Both the position numbers and the translations under genes were made by a program. Below the pieces are notes generated by a model, which had not been told where the DNA came from, searched no databases, and saw only the letters and a program-made list of their open reading frames with translations. From NCBI GenBank assembly GCA_020631735.1, contig CM036197.1:43199880-43263879 (forward strand): a stretch of DNA of 64,000 nucleotides, in the 5' to 3' direction. Of this stretch, positions 1 to 10,899 are shown piece after piece (position 1 is the first letter of the stretch; every line of letters begins with the position of its first letter). The stretch comes from Saccharum officinarum (Eukaryota > Streptophyta > Magnoliopsida > Poales > Poaceae).

Positions 1-540
1 CGTCTGATTTGATCTTTGCGTACACATAGGAGTTGACACGTCTTGCTAGAGACCGCTATCAACTAATGGCCGAGTAGGGGTACTCGGGCCACGTCTATGT
101 GTGCATGAACCCATAGGGTCGCACGCTTAAGGGGCTAGAAGCCTAATTCGGGTTGGGCTCGAATTTGACTAGGCTTAGGGTTTTCTAATTGGGCCTCCAA
201 CTTGGGGCTGATTAGAGGCGCCTATATAAGAGAGGGTGGGGGCACGGCCGGGTTACTCACGCCATTGGGCAGCCGCCGTCAACCCCCCCCCCCCCGCTCA
301 CGCCTACTGCTCCTCGCGGACCTAGCAGTCCGGAGGCACAACGCTTCCTCCCCGTACGTGTGGGATACCTTGGAGGTGCTACATCTTGAGCACAAGGATG
401 AACCGCACGAGAGGGACGATCCGCGAGCGGAGGGTGGACGTGACGGACGACCACGCAACTGCACGACACTGCTACGACACGTTCGACTACATCAAGTCGC
501 TTTCGCTGCACCTGCGCGTCTAGTGGTAATTCTGTAACCT
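1..540 (+). repeat. LTR-like repeat fragment
   Basis: This stretch has no convincing coding capacity. A TATA-like word (ctatataag) lies near 221-229, followed by a transcribed-leader-like C-rich segment with a run of C at about 284-296. That order resembles the U3/R part of a grass LTR, but no TG/CA ends, target duplication or internal region can be seen here. The start lies outside the window, so this could equally be another promoter-bearing repeat. Confidence 0.3.
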
Positions 541-599
541 GTAACTGGCAGTAGATCCTGGTTTATGAGGTCAAAATTTTGATTTTATGGCTAGCGTGG

Positions 600-1335
600 C
601 ACCCTCATAACCCTACAGGCTGTGCCCACCGGCAACGTTGTGTTTCATACGTTTCAAACTTATATTTCAAGTGTTTCATCTGAATGTTACAAATAGATCT
701 GGGATGTTGCATATGTTGCAATCCTATGTTTCAAGTATTTTAGACGTATGTTTGAAGTGTTTTATCGAGATGTTGCATATATTGCTATGGTTCTATACAC
801 ATGTTTTAAGTGTTTCAGATGTTTCAGACTCATGTTGCAAGTGCTTCATCTGGATGTTGCAAAAGTAGATCTCAATGTTACATATGTTGCTATGGCTATA
901 CACGCATGTTTCAAGTGTATGTTTCAAATATTTCATCTGCTTCAAACATATGTTGCAAGTGTTTCGTTTGGATGTTTCAAAGGTAGGTCTAGGAGAGCAT
1001 ATGTTGTAATGGCACCCATGAAAGGTGGACAGCGGCCTGCCGCAGCTGCCTGCTGCTACAGGGGACGCCGCCGCGGGTCACCGTGCGAGCCCCTAAGGCT
1101 GGCAGACGCCTCTGCGGTCGCATGCACAAGCGGAGCAGGTGAGTGAGACCCACATGGGACCTAGGGATGGGTGCGAAACGTGGGATGGGTTGTTGGGGCT
1201 CGGGATGGGCGCGAGTGCGACATCCGAATGTGGGGGCACTTACGCTGGATGGGATGCGGACTTGGGTCTTGGGATGCGGTGCGGAATAATGCACAGTAAC
1301 TGCATCCGAACGCATCATCCGTTCGATCGTTCGGG
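600..1335 (+). repeat. TGTTTCA/TGTTGCA-rich DNA-transposon-like repeat, copy A
   Basis: From about 640 to 1,000 the sequence is an irregular tandem array built on the words tgtttcaagtgtttcatctg and tgttgcaag, followed by a GC-rich block that ends near ttcgggcgctatccc (about 1,330). A second copy lies in the opposite orientation at 9,957-10,884. Arrays of this kind occur inside non-autonomous grass DNA elements; that assignment is from family resemblance only. Small reading frames inside it are by-products of the low-complexity array. Confidence 0.45.
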
Positions 1336-3085
1336 CGCTATCCCTTCCAAAAAAAGAGAAATGCTAAAGAACACTCGGTTGTTTTTGCTTGCTAGCGACG
1401 CGCGATTTTTCTGGCCACTAGATTTGCTCTCCTCCCCTTCTTTAAATCTGGCGACTCTCTCTCCGGTGGGCTTAGAAGGGGCTTGGGAGAGGCAGGGCAG
1501 TTAAGCGGTGGGGATGGCAGGAGGGCGGCGTTAGGGTTCTAGCGGCGCATCGGGAGGAGGAAGAAGACGTGAAGAGGAAAATCGAGCATTTGGACGACTC
1601 AGAGCACTCGGTTACTGGATATACAGATAAAAAATACACTGGACGAACAATGTATAATATTTTTTTTCTTTACTAGCAGAAATATCTCCATGCAAAAAAA
1701 TTTTATAAGAAATTGTCCTCACCTCTGCCACCATGGATTCGATCATGGGTCATGGATGTTTGGTTTATGGGTAAAAAGTGGTATCTATTCTAATTTTCTA
1801 GAACATGATCATCCTTTATTTATGTTTGGTTTTGGAGAGGGGGCATCCTTGCCTTGGTTTGGTACAAGGTACGAGGAGAGAGAATACACAACCGTTTTAA
1901 TTCTATTAGGCAACCGTTAAGTGAGGCCCGTATATCAGCCTCCCTCACCACCTTCTTCGTTCTTCTCTCGCACCCCGCATCTCCCCTCGGCGCTTCTACC
2001 TTAGCTTACCACTTCCACCCACACTCGAGGCCCCTGGCCTCAACCGCACCCATGGCTACAACCCAGCTCTAGCCCGACGCTCTCAGTCTCGGCCCACCCT
2101 CCATGGTCCCCTTTTTCTCGCCATGGTCCCCTTTTTCTCGCCTTGCTTTCCATGGGAGCCACGACACGGAGAAGAGGAGTCCCGCCCGTGCTCGCACATG
2201 CCCTATCGGTTGTCGTGATGCAAAGATGAGGACGTGCCAACAGAGACTCACAATGTTGAAGAGGGAAGAACGAAGTTGGACCCAATCTAGGAAAAATATT
2301 GCCCTTTGGGGATGATTCTTTCCCTATATCCCGAAACCAAATATTTGACAAAGTAGAATATCCCACCTTGTTCATGTCTTGCACAGATCCAAACACAACC
2401 AACTGTCGTAAAAAAAACACAACTAATTGTAACAATGTTGGTTGGCTCACAAGATGGGACAGAGAGGGGGCTGAGCGTAGGTTCCTCTTATCAGGACAAA
2501 CAATGAAAATGTTCATGCTCTGCTACTGACACTATTCATTAAAACAGTTGTTTAAGCTGTTTAAATAGCATTTAGTGGCAAGTAAAGGCCATTCATGTTG
2601 TTTAGACCCTAAACAGTGGACCGTTTAAACCGTTAAATTGCCTAAACAGTTAAGTTAAACATGAATAAACAGGCTAAACAGTTGTTTACTTGTTTAATTC
2701 ACCATTTTGGGCATTTTTTAGGTGGAGTGTCATTGTGGAAGAATGCAAAGGGTCATCATGTATGCACTGGGAGACGAAATGCAAAGCTGCACAGATAAAA
2801 GGTTAGGGTGAAAGTGTGACATTCAAACATACTCATTATATATTGGGAGATAAAACACAACCATTGCATGCTTAATAGGAGAAATTTCAGCTGGTACGAC
2901 AAAAGCAATTTAATGTAGTGAATGTGAGTGTGACGGAGGATAGTAGATGGCCAAGATCAAGATAATTGCTTAAGGCTAAATAATACTGATGTGACTTCAC
3001 TAAAGAAGGGAGAAATAATAATCAATGACACTTAGTGCCATCTATATAGGTTTAGGTTATATAGATAGATTGCTTATAGAAGTAA
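1336..3085. other. Unassigned stretch, no gene recognised
   Basis: I see no supported gene here. Noted details are a perfect 20-bp tandem duplication (ccatggtcccctttttctcg) at 2,101-2,140 and a weak inverted resemblance between about 1,750-1,880 and 2,300-2,400, which may be the decayed ends of a MITE. The remainder is AT-rich and without long reading frames. Confidence 0.4.
2540..2705. repeat. TTTAAAC/TAAACAG-rich short repeat block
   Basis: The words ctaaacagt, gtttaaac and tgtttaa recur many times in both orientations within 165 bp. The left side (tttaaatagcatttagtgg) resembles the left end of the TIR element at 13,079, so this may be a terminal or subterminal fragment of a related DNA element. 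No ends or duplication could be set. Confidence 0.3.
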
Positions 3086-4314
3086 GGCAAAATTGGCTAC
3101 AACACACTGAAAGTGATCCTCTCTTTGCTAGCAGACATGCAAAATGGAGCAGTTTGCTGGTCGACACTGTTGTTGTTGTTGTCAAATTTGCTCCTGGACA
3201 CCGCGGCCAATAAAATATTCATTTCTAGCGGAGAGAGAACAGCAGGGAAATGTCTTTTTTTTGCCTCCGACCTGTTCTACGTGCTCGGTGAGCTCGCCTC
3301 CTTCCGGCAACACCAACCACCGCCTGGCCGCGCACAGGCTGCACGCGCGAGCTCTAGGGGACCAAGGCGGAGATCTAGGGTTCGAAGTCGGGCTTGGGCA
3401 GGTAGGCGTGAAGTGCGGCCGCATGTATGGCGATGCCACAGCGAGCTCATGGCGACGGTGCTCGGCGTTCTACTGCCGGCGGCGAAGGCCATGGCCAATG
3501 GCCACTGGTGCGGGCTCCAGCAACTTAGGGCGGCACCAAAACGAGAAAGGGAGAGAGCAGAGGGAGACAGAGATGCGCCGGCCACGCGCGAGCTTTGCTC
3601 GACGACACCAATGGCGGGTGCGGTAGTGGCAATGGCCCGTCCGACCTTTACCTGTGGAGAGCGGTGGTGCAGCTAGGTGGGAGAGACCGAGGGAGGGAGG
3701 AGGTCATGGAGTTGCTGCAGGGGACTGGAATTGGAGTATGGAGTGGCAACGACAACGAATTTGGTGGCGACGGAGGTGGTGTTGGCGGCGGCGTGCTTCT
3801 CCCTGGACACAGACAAAGAGGGAGGGAAAACGGCTAGAGCAGAGCAGGGCAGCCGCCGCTGCCCCGCGAAGCCGCCGCACCGCGGGCTAGCCTGGCCCCG
3901 CTGTGGCCGCTCCTCGTGTGTGTGCTGCTACACAGCAGCGCTGCCATCGCTGACGCCCTATGGCTGCTCGGCCACTGCCGTGGCCACCGAGTCGGCCCTA
4001 GCACGGCCCGCGTGTGGGCCCGCGGAGCCGCCGTGTGCTGGCTAGCCCCTTCCCCCTGCACGCGAGGAGCAGCAGTATCTCCATGGCCATGGTCGTGGCT
4101 AGAGGAAGGAAACCAAGGTAGAAGAAAGAACCAGGGGCAAAAAGGACATTTCACCATGCTTCTCTCTCATCAAAAGCCAGAAATGAATATTTTATTAGGC
4201 GGAGTGTCCAACAGCAAATTTACCAAGAACCAGAGTGTCCTCCAGCAAATCGGTCTATTTTGGGTGTTCAGTAGCAAAGGGTGGTCACTTTCGGTGTCCA
4301 GCGGCTAATTTTCC
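3086..4314. mobile_element. Non-autonomous Mutator-like element with long TIRs (Pack-MULE candidate)
   Basis: The left about 240 bp (from 3,086) and the right about 240 bp (to 4,314) are inverted copies of each other. Both ends carry, in inward order, a tttgctac/tttgctag word, several atttgctNNNNgacac words, the shared word taaaatattcatttc and then aaatgtc with a T-rich tract. By eye the match is roughly 70-80 percent. The interior is GC-rich and gene-like in composition. Long TIRs around a GC-rich interior are typical of MULEs, including those that carry gene pieces. No 9-bp target duplication could be recognised: the flanks tagaagtaa and aaatatctt do not match. I cannot name a source gene for the interior. 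Confidence 0.5.
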
Positions 4315-4969
4315 AAATATCTTCCTTTTCCTTGCATTTCACACAGTTGGAAGATAGGGCCCGCTTCACCGCTTCTTACAAAAACAGGGTATTCTATTTC
4401 TGTATTCTACTAGTACCATGCTATGCCAATACATCGCTCAACATCGTTATTTAATATTTTGCCATATTGTTCAACATCATTATTGAATATTTTGCCATAT
4501 TTCGTACGAGATCTTTCTTGTTTTGCTATCGCTGTAGAAGAAATCCCGAAGTTCAGGGGAAAACTGACATAGGCTCTGACATAGGTGTTTCAGCATCGAC
4601 CCGCCGTTGGTGACAAGCCAACAGAGTATAATCCCATTGTAGTAGTACCTCCACCTGGTCAATTGATGGCCACCATGGCGAGCAAGGCGTGTATCGTCAA
4701 CGGGAGGCTGTGAGCAAGAGGTGAGAAAGAGGGGGCTGACTCTACATTGAGTTAAGAAACATGTCCTAGTTTCTGAACCAAGAACAATGACTCCCGTAGA
4801 AATAGCAAGGCACATATTATCTGTCATTGAACAATCATGTCCCAAATTAGCCAACCGACCTCCTCTGCATTGAATGTCATTTTTTCAGATGCCAAAACAA
4901 TCAGCAACGAAAAACTTCAGCATACAAGGCCATGAACTAAAATCTGGAGAAGGTTTTTTTCTCATGTCA
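4315..4969. other. Unassigned stretch with 33-bp tandem duplication
   Basis: A 33-bp unit beginning caacatc is duplicated at 4,439-4,501, the copies differing at a few bases. A 124-codon open frame on the minus strand (4,854-4,480) has no family I recognise. Part of this stretch probably belongs to the 3' flank of the F-box gene further right, because the retroposon at 4,984-6,775 separates the two. No gene is called. Confidence 0.35.
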
Positions 4970-4983
4970 CATTGCCTCCCAGG

Positions 4984-6775
4984 AATTTTTCCCAGGAATT
5001 TTTTCCTACTAAAGTCCATGAAATTAGTACTGATGAGACCTAGGACCCCCTTCCCCCGCGTCACTCCCTAGGGCGGCTCAGCCGGAACCCCATCGCCCCT
5101 GCCGTAGCCCCTCCCTCATTACTCCACCAGCTTTGCCGCTGCTTGAGCGCGCCGCCGGGAGTCCGCGCGGCCGCAAGGACGGCGGCGGCGGGGCCTTCTT
5201 CCCCTTCTCCCGTTCTTCCCCTGCGCTTTTCCCTCTCGAGTGGTGCTATTGCGAACGTCGAGGTCCCCTTCTACGGTGGCTGGCGTGGCCGTTCCTGCGT
5301 CGGGGTGGGCGGATCCGTGGGCTAGTCGACCGGATCCGGTCACCGGTGGCCAGATCTAGTGGCTGCCGAGCTCGCCTGCCACAACTTCCTGTGGCTGGCA
5401 CGCGGTGGTCGCGTGGTCAGGGCCGCCTGTGTGCTCTCCTCCTATCCCCTCCCTTGCTCAGGCTGCATCTCGGCAGGGCGCCGGAGGTGGCAGGGGAAGG
5501 CACGGTGGTGCGGCGGTCGGGCTTGCGTCCGTCCAGATCTATAGGGCTGCGTCGTGGCCCTTGCCGTCGGCGCAGTGCGCGCGGAGGCGGTGGTGGTGCG
5601 GCTTCGTCGACAACGCCATGGTGGTGTGGCCGGCCGTGGCTTGGCTGGGTTTGCTCCTGCGACGCCATAGTGGCGCTAGCTGGCGGCAGCCTGGTGCTGG
5701 CACACCCACGGTGCCATGGTGGCACGGCTGGTGGTGCCAGGCCATGGTGGTGCAGTAGATCCGCCGCCTCCGTTGCTGGTCTTGGCGGTCCTCGGGGCTG
5801 TGGGGAGGGTGGCTGGGTGTGGCAGAGGAGCAGTTGTTGTCAGGCTGGGTCTTCTACCTCCCATTCCCTAGTCCCCTCCTTCTCCCCGTCATCTTCCTCT
5901 CCCTTATCGCTGGCTAGTTCGGCTTGCTGCTGGTGTTCCGGCGGTGAGCTTAGTCCTTGCAGCTCCCAGTGGCGGCTTGGGTCGGCGGGCAACCCCTTTG
6001 GTTCTCCATGTCTTGTCTTCGTGATGGGCCGGGGGCATTGTCATGTGGCTACGCTGCTGCGAGGACGCTTGCGGTATGCGTGGTGGCGTTGGTGTCAGCG
6101 GAGACGCTCGCGGACGGCACTGGCGTCTTCCTTCATGACCGTCTCCTTTGCGGTGGCCAATGGCGGGCGGCGGTGGACGGATGTGAGAGTCATGGCGAAA
6201 GCTTGGACGACGGCGTCCGTGGACATCATTTTCCTCCTTGGAGACGTCCTTCTCGCACCTCTTCTCCTGCCGAGCTGGGTCTTGCGGGTGAAAACCTTCC
6301 CTTGTGGGCTTGCGACGGCGCCTTGGCGTCGTTTCCTTCTTGAAGGCGTCGTGAGGCGTTCCAGCTCCGCTCAGCTGCTCCGTTTCCTGCTGTCCTAACA
6401 TGATGGTGCTTCAGGTGGCTTTTGTTGGTGGTGCTCGGCATCAACGTTTTGTTTGATTTTTTCGGCTGGTTATGACTTGCTCAGTTGCTTTAGCTGTGGA
6501 GTTGCTAGTTGGGTCGTTTTTCCGACCAAGTTGAGTGGCTAGTTGGGTCGTCGGACTAAGTTGGCTTGGTGAAGTTCACCGGAGCGTCGAGTAGCATGAA
6601 GTTGTTAGTGGTGAGTTGGAGTACCAAATTATTTGGGATGAGTGAGTGCACTCTCTGCGGTTGTGTGATTTTTGGGCCTGGTTTCCACTCAAAGAACTGA
6701 GCCACCACTTTGTTTTCTTTTTCTTCGTCTAATAAAAATAGTAGCAAAGCTTTTGCTGTCCTTTTGAAAAAAAAA
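4984..6775 (+). mobile_element. Polyadenylated retroposon (LINE-like, non-autonomous) with target duplication
   Basis: The element ends in a 9-A tail at 6,767-6,775 preceded by ttttgctgtccttttg, a 3' end typical of grass non-LTR elements. It is flanked by matching 14-mers: cattgcctcccagg at 4,970-4,983 and catagcctcccagg at 6,776-6,789 (13 of 14 identical). The body is very GC-rich from about 5,050 to 6,400 and holds a 421-codon frame (5,133-6,398). That frame is rich in Arg, Ser, Trp and Cys, has no recognisable domain, and looks like a compositional by-product. No reverse transcriptase is present, so mobilisation in trans is likely. The insertion lies in the 3' flank of the minus-strand F-box gene. 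Confidence 0.6.
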
Positions 6776-6942
6776 CATAGCCTCCCAGGTTACTAAATTA
6801 ACATACAATAACAACTATGACTAGCATCACAAAAGAAAGAACACACAGATGAAGTTTCTCCATTTTCAGAATAACAACGTGCAAAACAAGTGTTCATGGC
6901 TTCATGCCGATGACCCTCACAGCTAAAAATGAAATAAGTCAC

Positions 6943-7994
6943 TCATGTCTTTCGTAAGGTTAGGTCTGGAATCTTTAAGTAGCAGGCAACGTAGTACACA
7001 TACCAGTGAGAGCTGTCTTTAATCTCATTAAGCTTCCCAGAGCTGATACCATACGAAAGAAGCTTGTTTGTCCTTTCATCAATGAGGAAAAGAACATCCC
7101 TTTCCAGGTCAAAAGCGATAATTTCATAATCACAAGTCCATATCCAACCATGCTCATAGTGAACAAAGTCATCCCTTCCAAATGCATCTCTCATACTAAG
7201 ACTATGCTCAACAGTCCATCCATTAGGATTACCAGTAGCATAACTCAGTTGCCGAATTAGAGGGTAGTACATCGATGTTCTCTGCCTTCAGTTCCTCTAA
7301 CACCAAAACATCACGATCTGAATGGACACACAAGAATCCATCAAGGAACAGGTGCGGTCTGCAATAAACTGTGACCCCAAAATACTCAGGATCCCACAAA
7401 TCAGAATACACAAGCCACATGGAGTTGCGAGACGAAAACATCTCAACTTTCCTGGTACCAGCAAGCATAGGTTTGCTAGGGCCACGAACCTCATGAAAGT
7501 GGAAGACACAAAAGTGCAGTGACCGTGATGGATCGAAGCACAACATTGTTTTATAACAGAAGTCGACTGACTTTCGTTGAGTATCAGGAAGTATTCTCCA
7601 CTCTCGTGTTGCCGCGTTACACACAATGAAGCGGAAAATGTCGGGAGAAGTATGGCTGCTACTGTACTCACAGAGGACTAGGCCATTGCAACAGTCAATA
7701 AACCTCAGTTGTTCATAATGTGGCAAGAAACTAAGAGTTCCATCAATGCCTTCATCATTTTTGGACAGACTGACAAGCTGGACAGCAGAGTTGTCATGAT
7801 CTTGGTAGAAAAAAACCAGTTGGAACTTTGGGCAGCTTCTGGGAGTAGTGAGGATCGGATGAGAAAGCGAGCCAGGATTTGCGTACGCATTTAAAATGGC
7901 AAAAGGATTTGAATGGCAACGGGGACAGTATTTCCACTACTAGATCATCAGTTATCTTGGCCATAGAATTAGAAAGCTCCTCCTCAGGGTCCAT
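6943..7994 (-). pseudogene. F-box protein with FBA-type C-terminal domain, two frameshifts
   Basis: F-box proteins of this class are substrate-recognition subunits of SCF ubiquitin ligases. The chosen start is the ATG at 7,994 (MDPEEELSN). The F-box follows at about residues 12-50 (DDLVVEILSPLP, then a Cys-Val-Arg-Lys-Ser-Trp segment). The rest, about 300 residues, has the F-box-associated pattern of grass genes, including CNGLVLCEY and CFDPSRSLHFCVF. The total, about 350 codons, is normal for the family. Two shifts break it. One is in a 7-T run (as read on the minus strand) near 7,810, after which the frame moves by one. The other is near 7,265, where one frame stops (ATELCYW) and the next resumes with PLIRQLSY. 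No intron boundaries fit either break. With both shifts ignored the protein is otherwise complete, so either a young pseudogene or a sequencing problem is possible. Confidence 0.8.
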
Positions 7995-8562
7995 CTTTTT
8001 ATGTTTTGTATTGCTCACTGGAAGGAGAAAGAAAAAAACTGTTGATAGGAGCAAAGAAAAAAAATTGTGTTCCAAACATGGAAACAAGAAAATCATGACA
8101 AATGTCAGAAAAATAAAACTGTGGCATTAGATAGACAGCAGTTTCAAACGTAAAATTGGATCAAAGCATTTCTAAGTTCTGCTGAACACATCCCCGTATC
8201 CCCTGATAGCAATACGCTGATGCAGCATGGACCATCTGATAGCACACACAACCAATTATCTGCTATGAACTCTAAAGGTGAAAATGGAAATGTATAACTA
8301 ACTAGGTGGCACAGCCACCCCAGTAAAATGGACCACTGAGTACTTTTCCTGGCAAGAGCATGAAGAGTGTCTGTCCTTATCTTTATTTGTTTCTTAATAT
8401 TGCTTAATATGCAGAATTCGTAATGTTACTGACCCTCTTTGTCAAAATTTAATGCAGGTGTGACAAATGCATGGATTGACTGATATATATTTGTTACTTG
8501 TACAAGGTTTTCTAAATGTCCAGATCTTCTAGGCGATTAGATCGTCAGCAGTTTAGTTAGTA
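7995..8562. other. F-box upstream region, no other feature
   Basis: This is the 5' flank of the minus-strand F-box gene. It is AT-rich with no open frame of note, and I see no clear TATA box at a convincing distance. Nothing else is recognised. Confidence 0.4.
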
Positions 8563-8798
8563 CTCTCTCCATCCTAAATTATAATACGTTTGACTTTTTT
8601 GACACCAAATTTGACCACTCGTCTTATTCAAAAATATGTGCAAAATATCAATTCTTTTATCGTGGCTTGGTATATTAATAAAAGTTCCTCAAGAATGACT
8701 TAAATTTGACTATGTTTGTACAAATTTTTTGAATAAGACGAGTGGTCAAACTTGCGATTAAAAAAAGTCAAACGTCTTATAATTTGAGATGGAGGGAG
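8563..8798. mobile_element. Stowaway-type MITE (Tc1/mariner)
   Basis: This 236-bp element has inverted ends. The left begins ctctctccatcctaaatta; the right, read inward, begins ctccctccatctcaaatta; both continue into a gtttgacttttt word. It is flanked by the dinucleotide TA on both sides (8,561-8,562 and 8,799-8,800). The interior also pairs, with a cgtcttattcaaa word on the left and its inverse on the right. The CTCCCTCC ends and TA duplication are the Stowaway signature in grasses. It codes for nothing. Confidence 0.85.
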
Positions 8799-8929
8799 TA
8801 CTGACATCTAACCAATTCATCCACAATTCTGTAGTTGAATAGCCAGGGCAGGTTAGTTCAAACACTTTCAAATATTATTGCAGCCCAACTACGTGCCAAA
8901 GATGGAAGAGAAGGCCAACTTGCCCTCCA

Positions 8930-9690
8930 AACTCCGAACAAGGGCGACCCAGCAAACTAAACAAATAATAAATCACCCTCTGACCGCCGAACAACGGAGG
9001 GCCAGCAAACTAAACAAATAAATCAGATGATACTCTCTCCGTCGAATCGATTGTGCTAAACAGATTGAAGTTCGTCGGGTCGTAAGAATCAGATACTCTC
9101 TCCGTCGAAGCGACTATGCAAGACGGAAGTTCGTCGGATCGTAAAAATCAGATGGAAGTTCAGATATACATAATTTTCGTCGTGCTTGTTCTGGGTCCGA
9201 TCTCTAGTTCTCTACTAGGTTCCAACAAATTAACCATGTGTCCATGTCCTTTACATCAATTAGCCAAGGCCTAATGCGATTTGGAAATATAATAGACCTG
9301 GTCCCTGGCCCTAAACTGAGATTGCTAGGGTCGCTGGTTGAAAGAAAGAGGAGGGAGGGAAGGAGGGAGGGAGGGAGGGAGAGGGAGGAAGTACCTGAAC
9401 ACCGTGGGGGACGCATGAGAGGAACACGCCAGCAGATCGACTACGGCGAGCCAGCGAGAGCGATGCGCCTGGTCAGTGAAGACTGGATCGAGAACGGAGG
9501 TGAGCTCTTTTTTTTTTCTTTCGGATGGAGCATTGGAGGTGGAGCCCGCCATCTAGTCAAATGCACGAGCGTCGAGCGGTCGAGCGCCTTTATACTGGTC
9601 AAAGGTAGCACTATGATGCACACATTTTAAAAACAATATTTAATTTTAGATTAAAGTGGCAGCACAGCGGCTGCAGCTTCAGTTCAATTA
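8930..9690. repeat. Short tandem repeats and G-rich purine tract
   Basis: Two kinds of short repeat lie here. The word cagcaaactaaacaaata occurs twice between 8,958 and 9,025. A unit of about 75 bp containing ctctctccgtcgaa and gttcgtcgg occurs twice between 9,028 and 9,150. A purine tract at about 9,350-9,390 is made of repeated GGGA/GGGAGG words and could form a G-quadruplex. The small reading frames over it are low-complexity. No gene is recognised. Confidence 0.45.
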
Positions 9691-9691
9691 A

Positions 9692-9935
9692 GGGCTTGTT
9701 TAGTCGGTGAAAAAGTTTGGGTTCGGTTACCGTATTACTTTCCGTTTTACTTGGCAATTTGTGTCCAATCATGGACTAATTAGGCTCAAAAGATTTATCT
9801 CGTGATTTAGAATCAAACTGTGTAATTAGTTTTTTCTTCCGCCTATATTTAGTACTTCATGCATATGCCGTAAGATTCGATGTGACAGGTACTGTAGCAC
9901 TTTTTGGGTTTGCTTTTTGCAAACTAAACAGACTC
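9692..9935. mobile_element. Tourist-like MITE (PIF/Harbinger), 244 bp
   Basis: The ends are gggcttgtttagt on the left and, read inward on the other strand, gagtctgtttagt on the right. The flanking 3-bp duplication is TAA (9,689-9,691 and 9,936-9,938). The interior carries the conserved words ggcaatttgtgtccaat and ctgtgtaattagtttttt, which recur in the MITE at 30,516-30,760. The 3-bp TWA duplication and size fit the Tourist group. Confidence 0.8.
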
Positions 9936-9956
9936 TAATTTACCAGGAGACTTCTA

Positions 9957-10884
9957 CCGTCGGGACGTCCGACGCGCTTTCGGACTGCACTGTGTTTTAC
10001 GCGTCCACGCAGGCCTGCACGACACCCGCTCGTGCCCCCTTCACTTTCCTCGCCTAGACATCTACGCCTGCTCGGTGGCATCTCAATCTATTTTTGAAAC
10101 ATCTAAATAAAACATTTACAACAAACTTACGAAGACAGATGAAACACTTAAACATGTATTTTGAAACACTTGCAAAAAAACACTTGAAAAAGCTATTGCA
10201 AAAATATATAAAAACATCTGGATAAAACTTGCAATATATGTGTGAAATAGATGCAACATCCAAATAAGCACACTTGCAACATACGTCTGAAAAAACAGAT
10301 AAAACATTTGGAACAGACGCTTGCAACGTACATGTACAACAATTGCAACATGTGCAACATCTCGATCTATTTTCATAATATCTATATGAAATACTTGCAA
10401 CAGACCTCTGAAACATTTGAAATATACTCTTCCAACATGCGCTTTTCACGCAAACATCTTCTTGTTGCTTGGGAGAATGGAGGTTCGTCGGTGTGCGGTG
10501 TTCACCGGAGGCAACGGCTTGACGGTGCTTGTAGGCAGCGGGCCGACGGTAGTGGCTGCACGTCGCGGAAGGAAGGCATTGGCCACACGAGCAGCGGGGA
10601 GGGCGCAGCCGTGCGACTTCGAGAGGGCAGCCGTGCGACACACTTGGTAGGGCTGGTAGCCGAGCGCCACGACTTGGAGGAAGCTACGTGCCATGCCTGG
10701 CAAGGCCAGCAGCCGAGCGCTATGCCTCGGAGGCGGCTGTGCGCAACGCTGGCAGGGCCAATGACCGTGCGCTCGGAGACGGCAAGCGAGCGGATAAGAG
10801 CAATAGGAAAAGAAACGAGTGGATAGAAATGTATGGGTTATTGCGCTGGTGTCGTGGTCTAGCGACGGAGCGTCCGGGCTGAGG
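9957..10884 (-). repeat. TGTTTCA-rich DNA-transposon-like repeat, copy B (inverted)
   Basis: On the minus strand this has the same make-up as the block at 600-1,335: an array of tgtttcaagtgtt-like words (plus-strand 10,090-10,440) and a GC-rich half (10,450-10,800). The outer edges look weakly inverted: ccgtcgggacgtccgacg on the left, and agcccggacgctccgtcg when the right end is read inward. I could not find a target duplication. The GC-rich half may be captured sequence, but I recognise no protein in it. Confidence 0.4.
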
Positions 10885-10899
10885 GATGCCCGGTTCAGA

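Noticed and set aside
638..1146. Small Phe/Cys/Met-rich proteins
   Set aside because: They are translations of the TGTTTCA-type quasi-tandem array and carry no sign of a gene.
1700..2420. MITE with inverted ends around a small frame
   Set aside because: Only patchy inverted similarity (ggatgtttggttt, ttgttcatgtcttg); neither ends nor duplication could be fixed.
5133..6398. 421-codon open frame, the longest plus-strand frame in the first 30 kb
   Set aside because: Extreme GC content gives open frames in several phases. There is no recognisable domain, the composition is biased to Arg, Trp, Cys and Ser, and it lies inside a polyadenylated retroposon.
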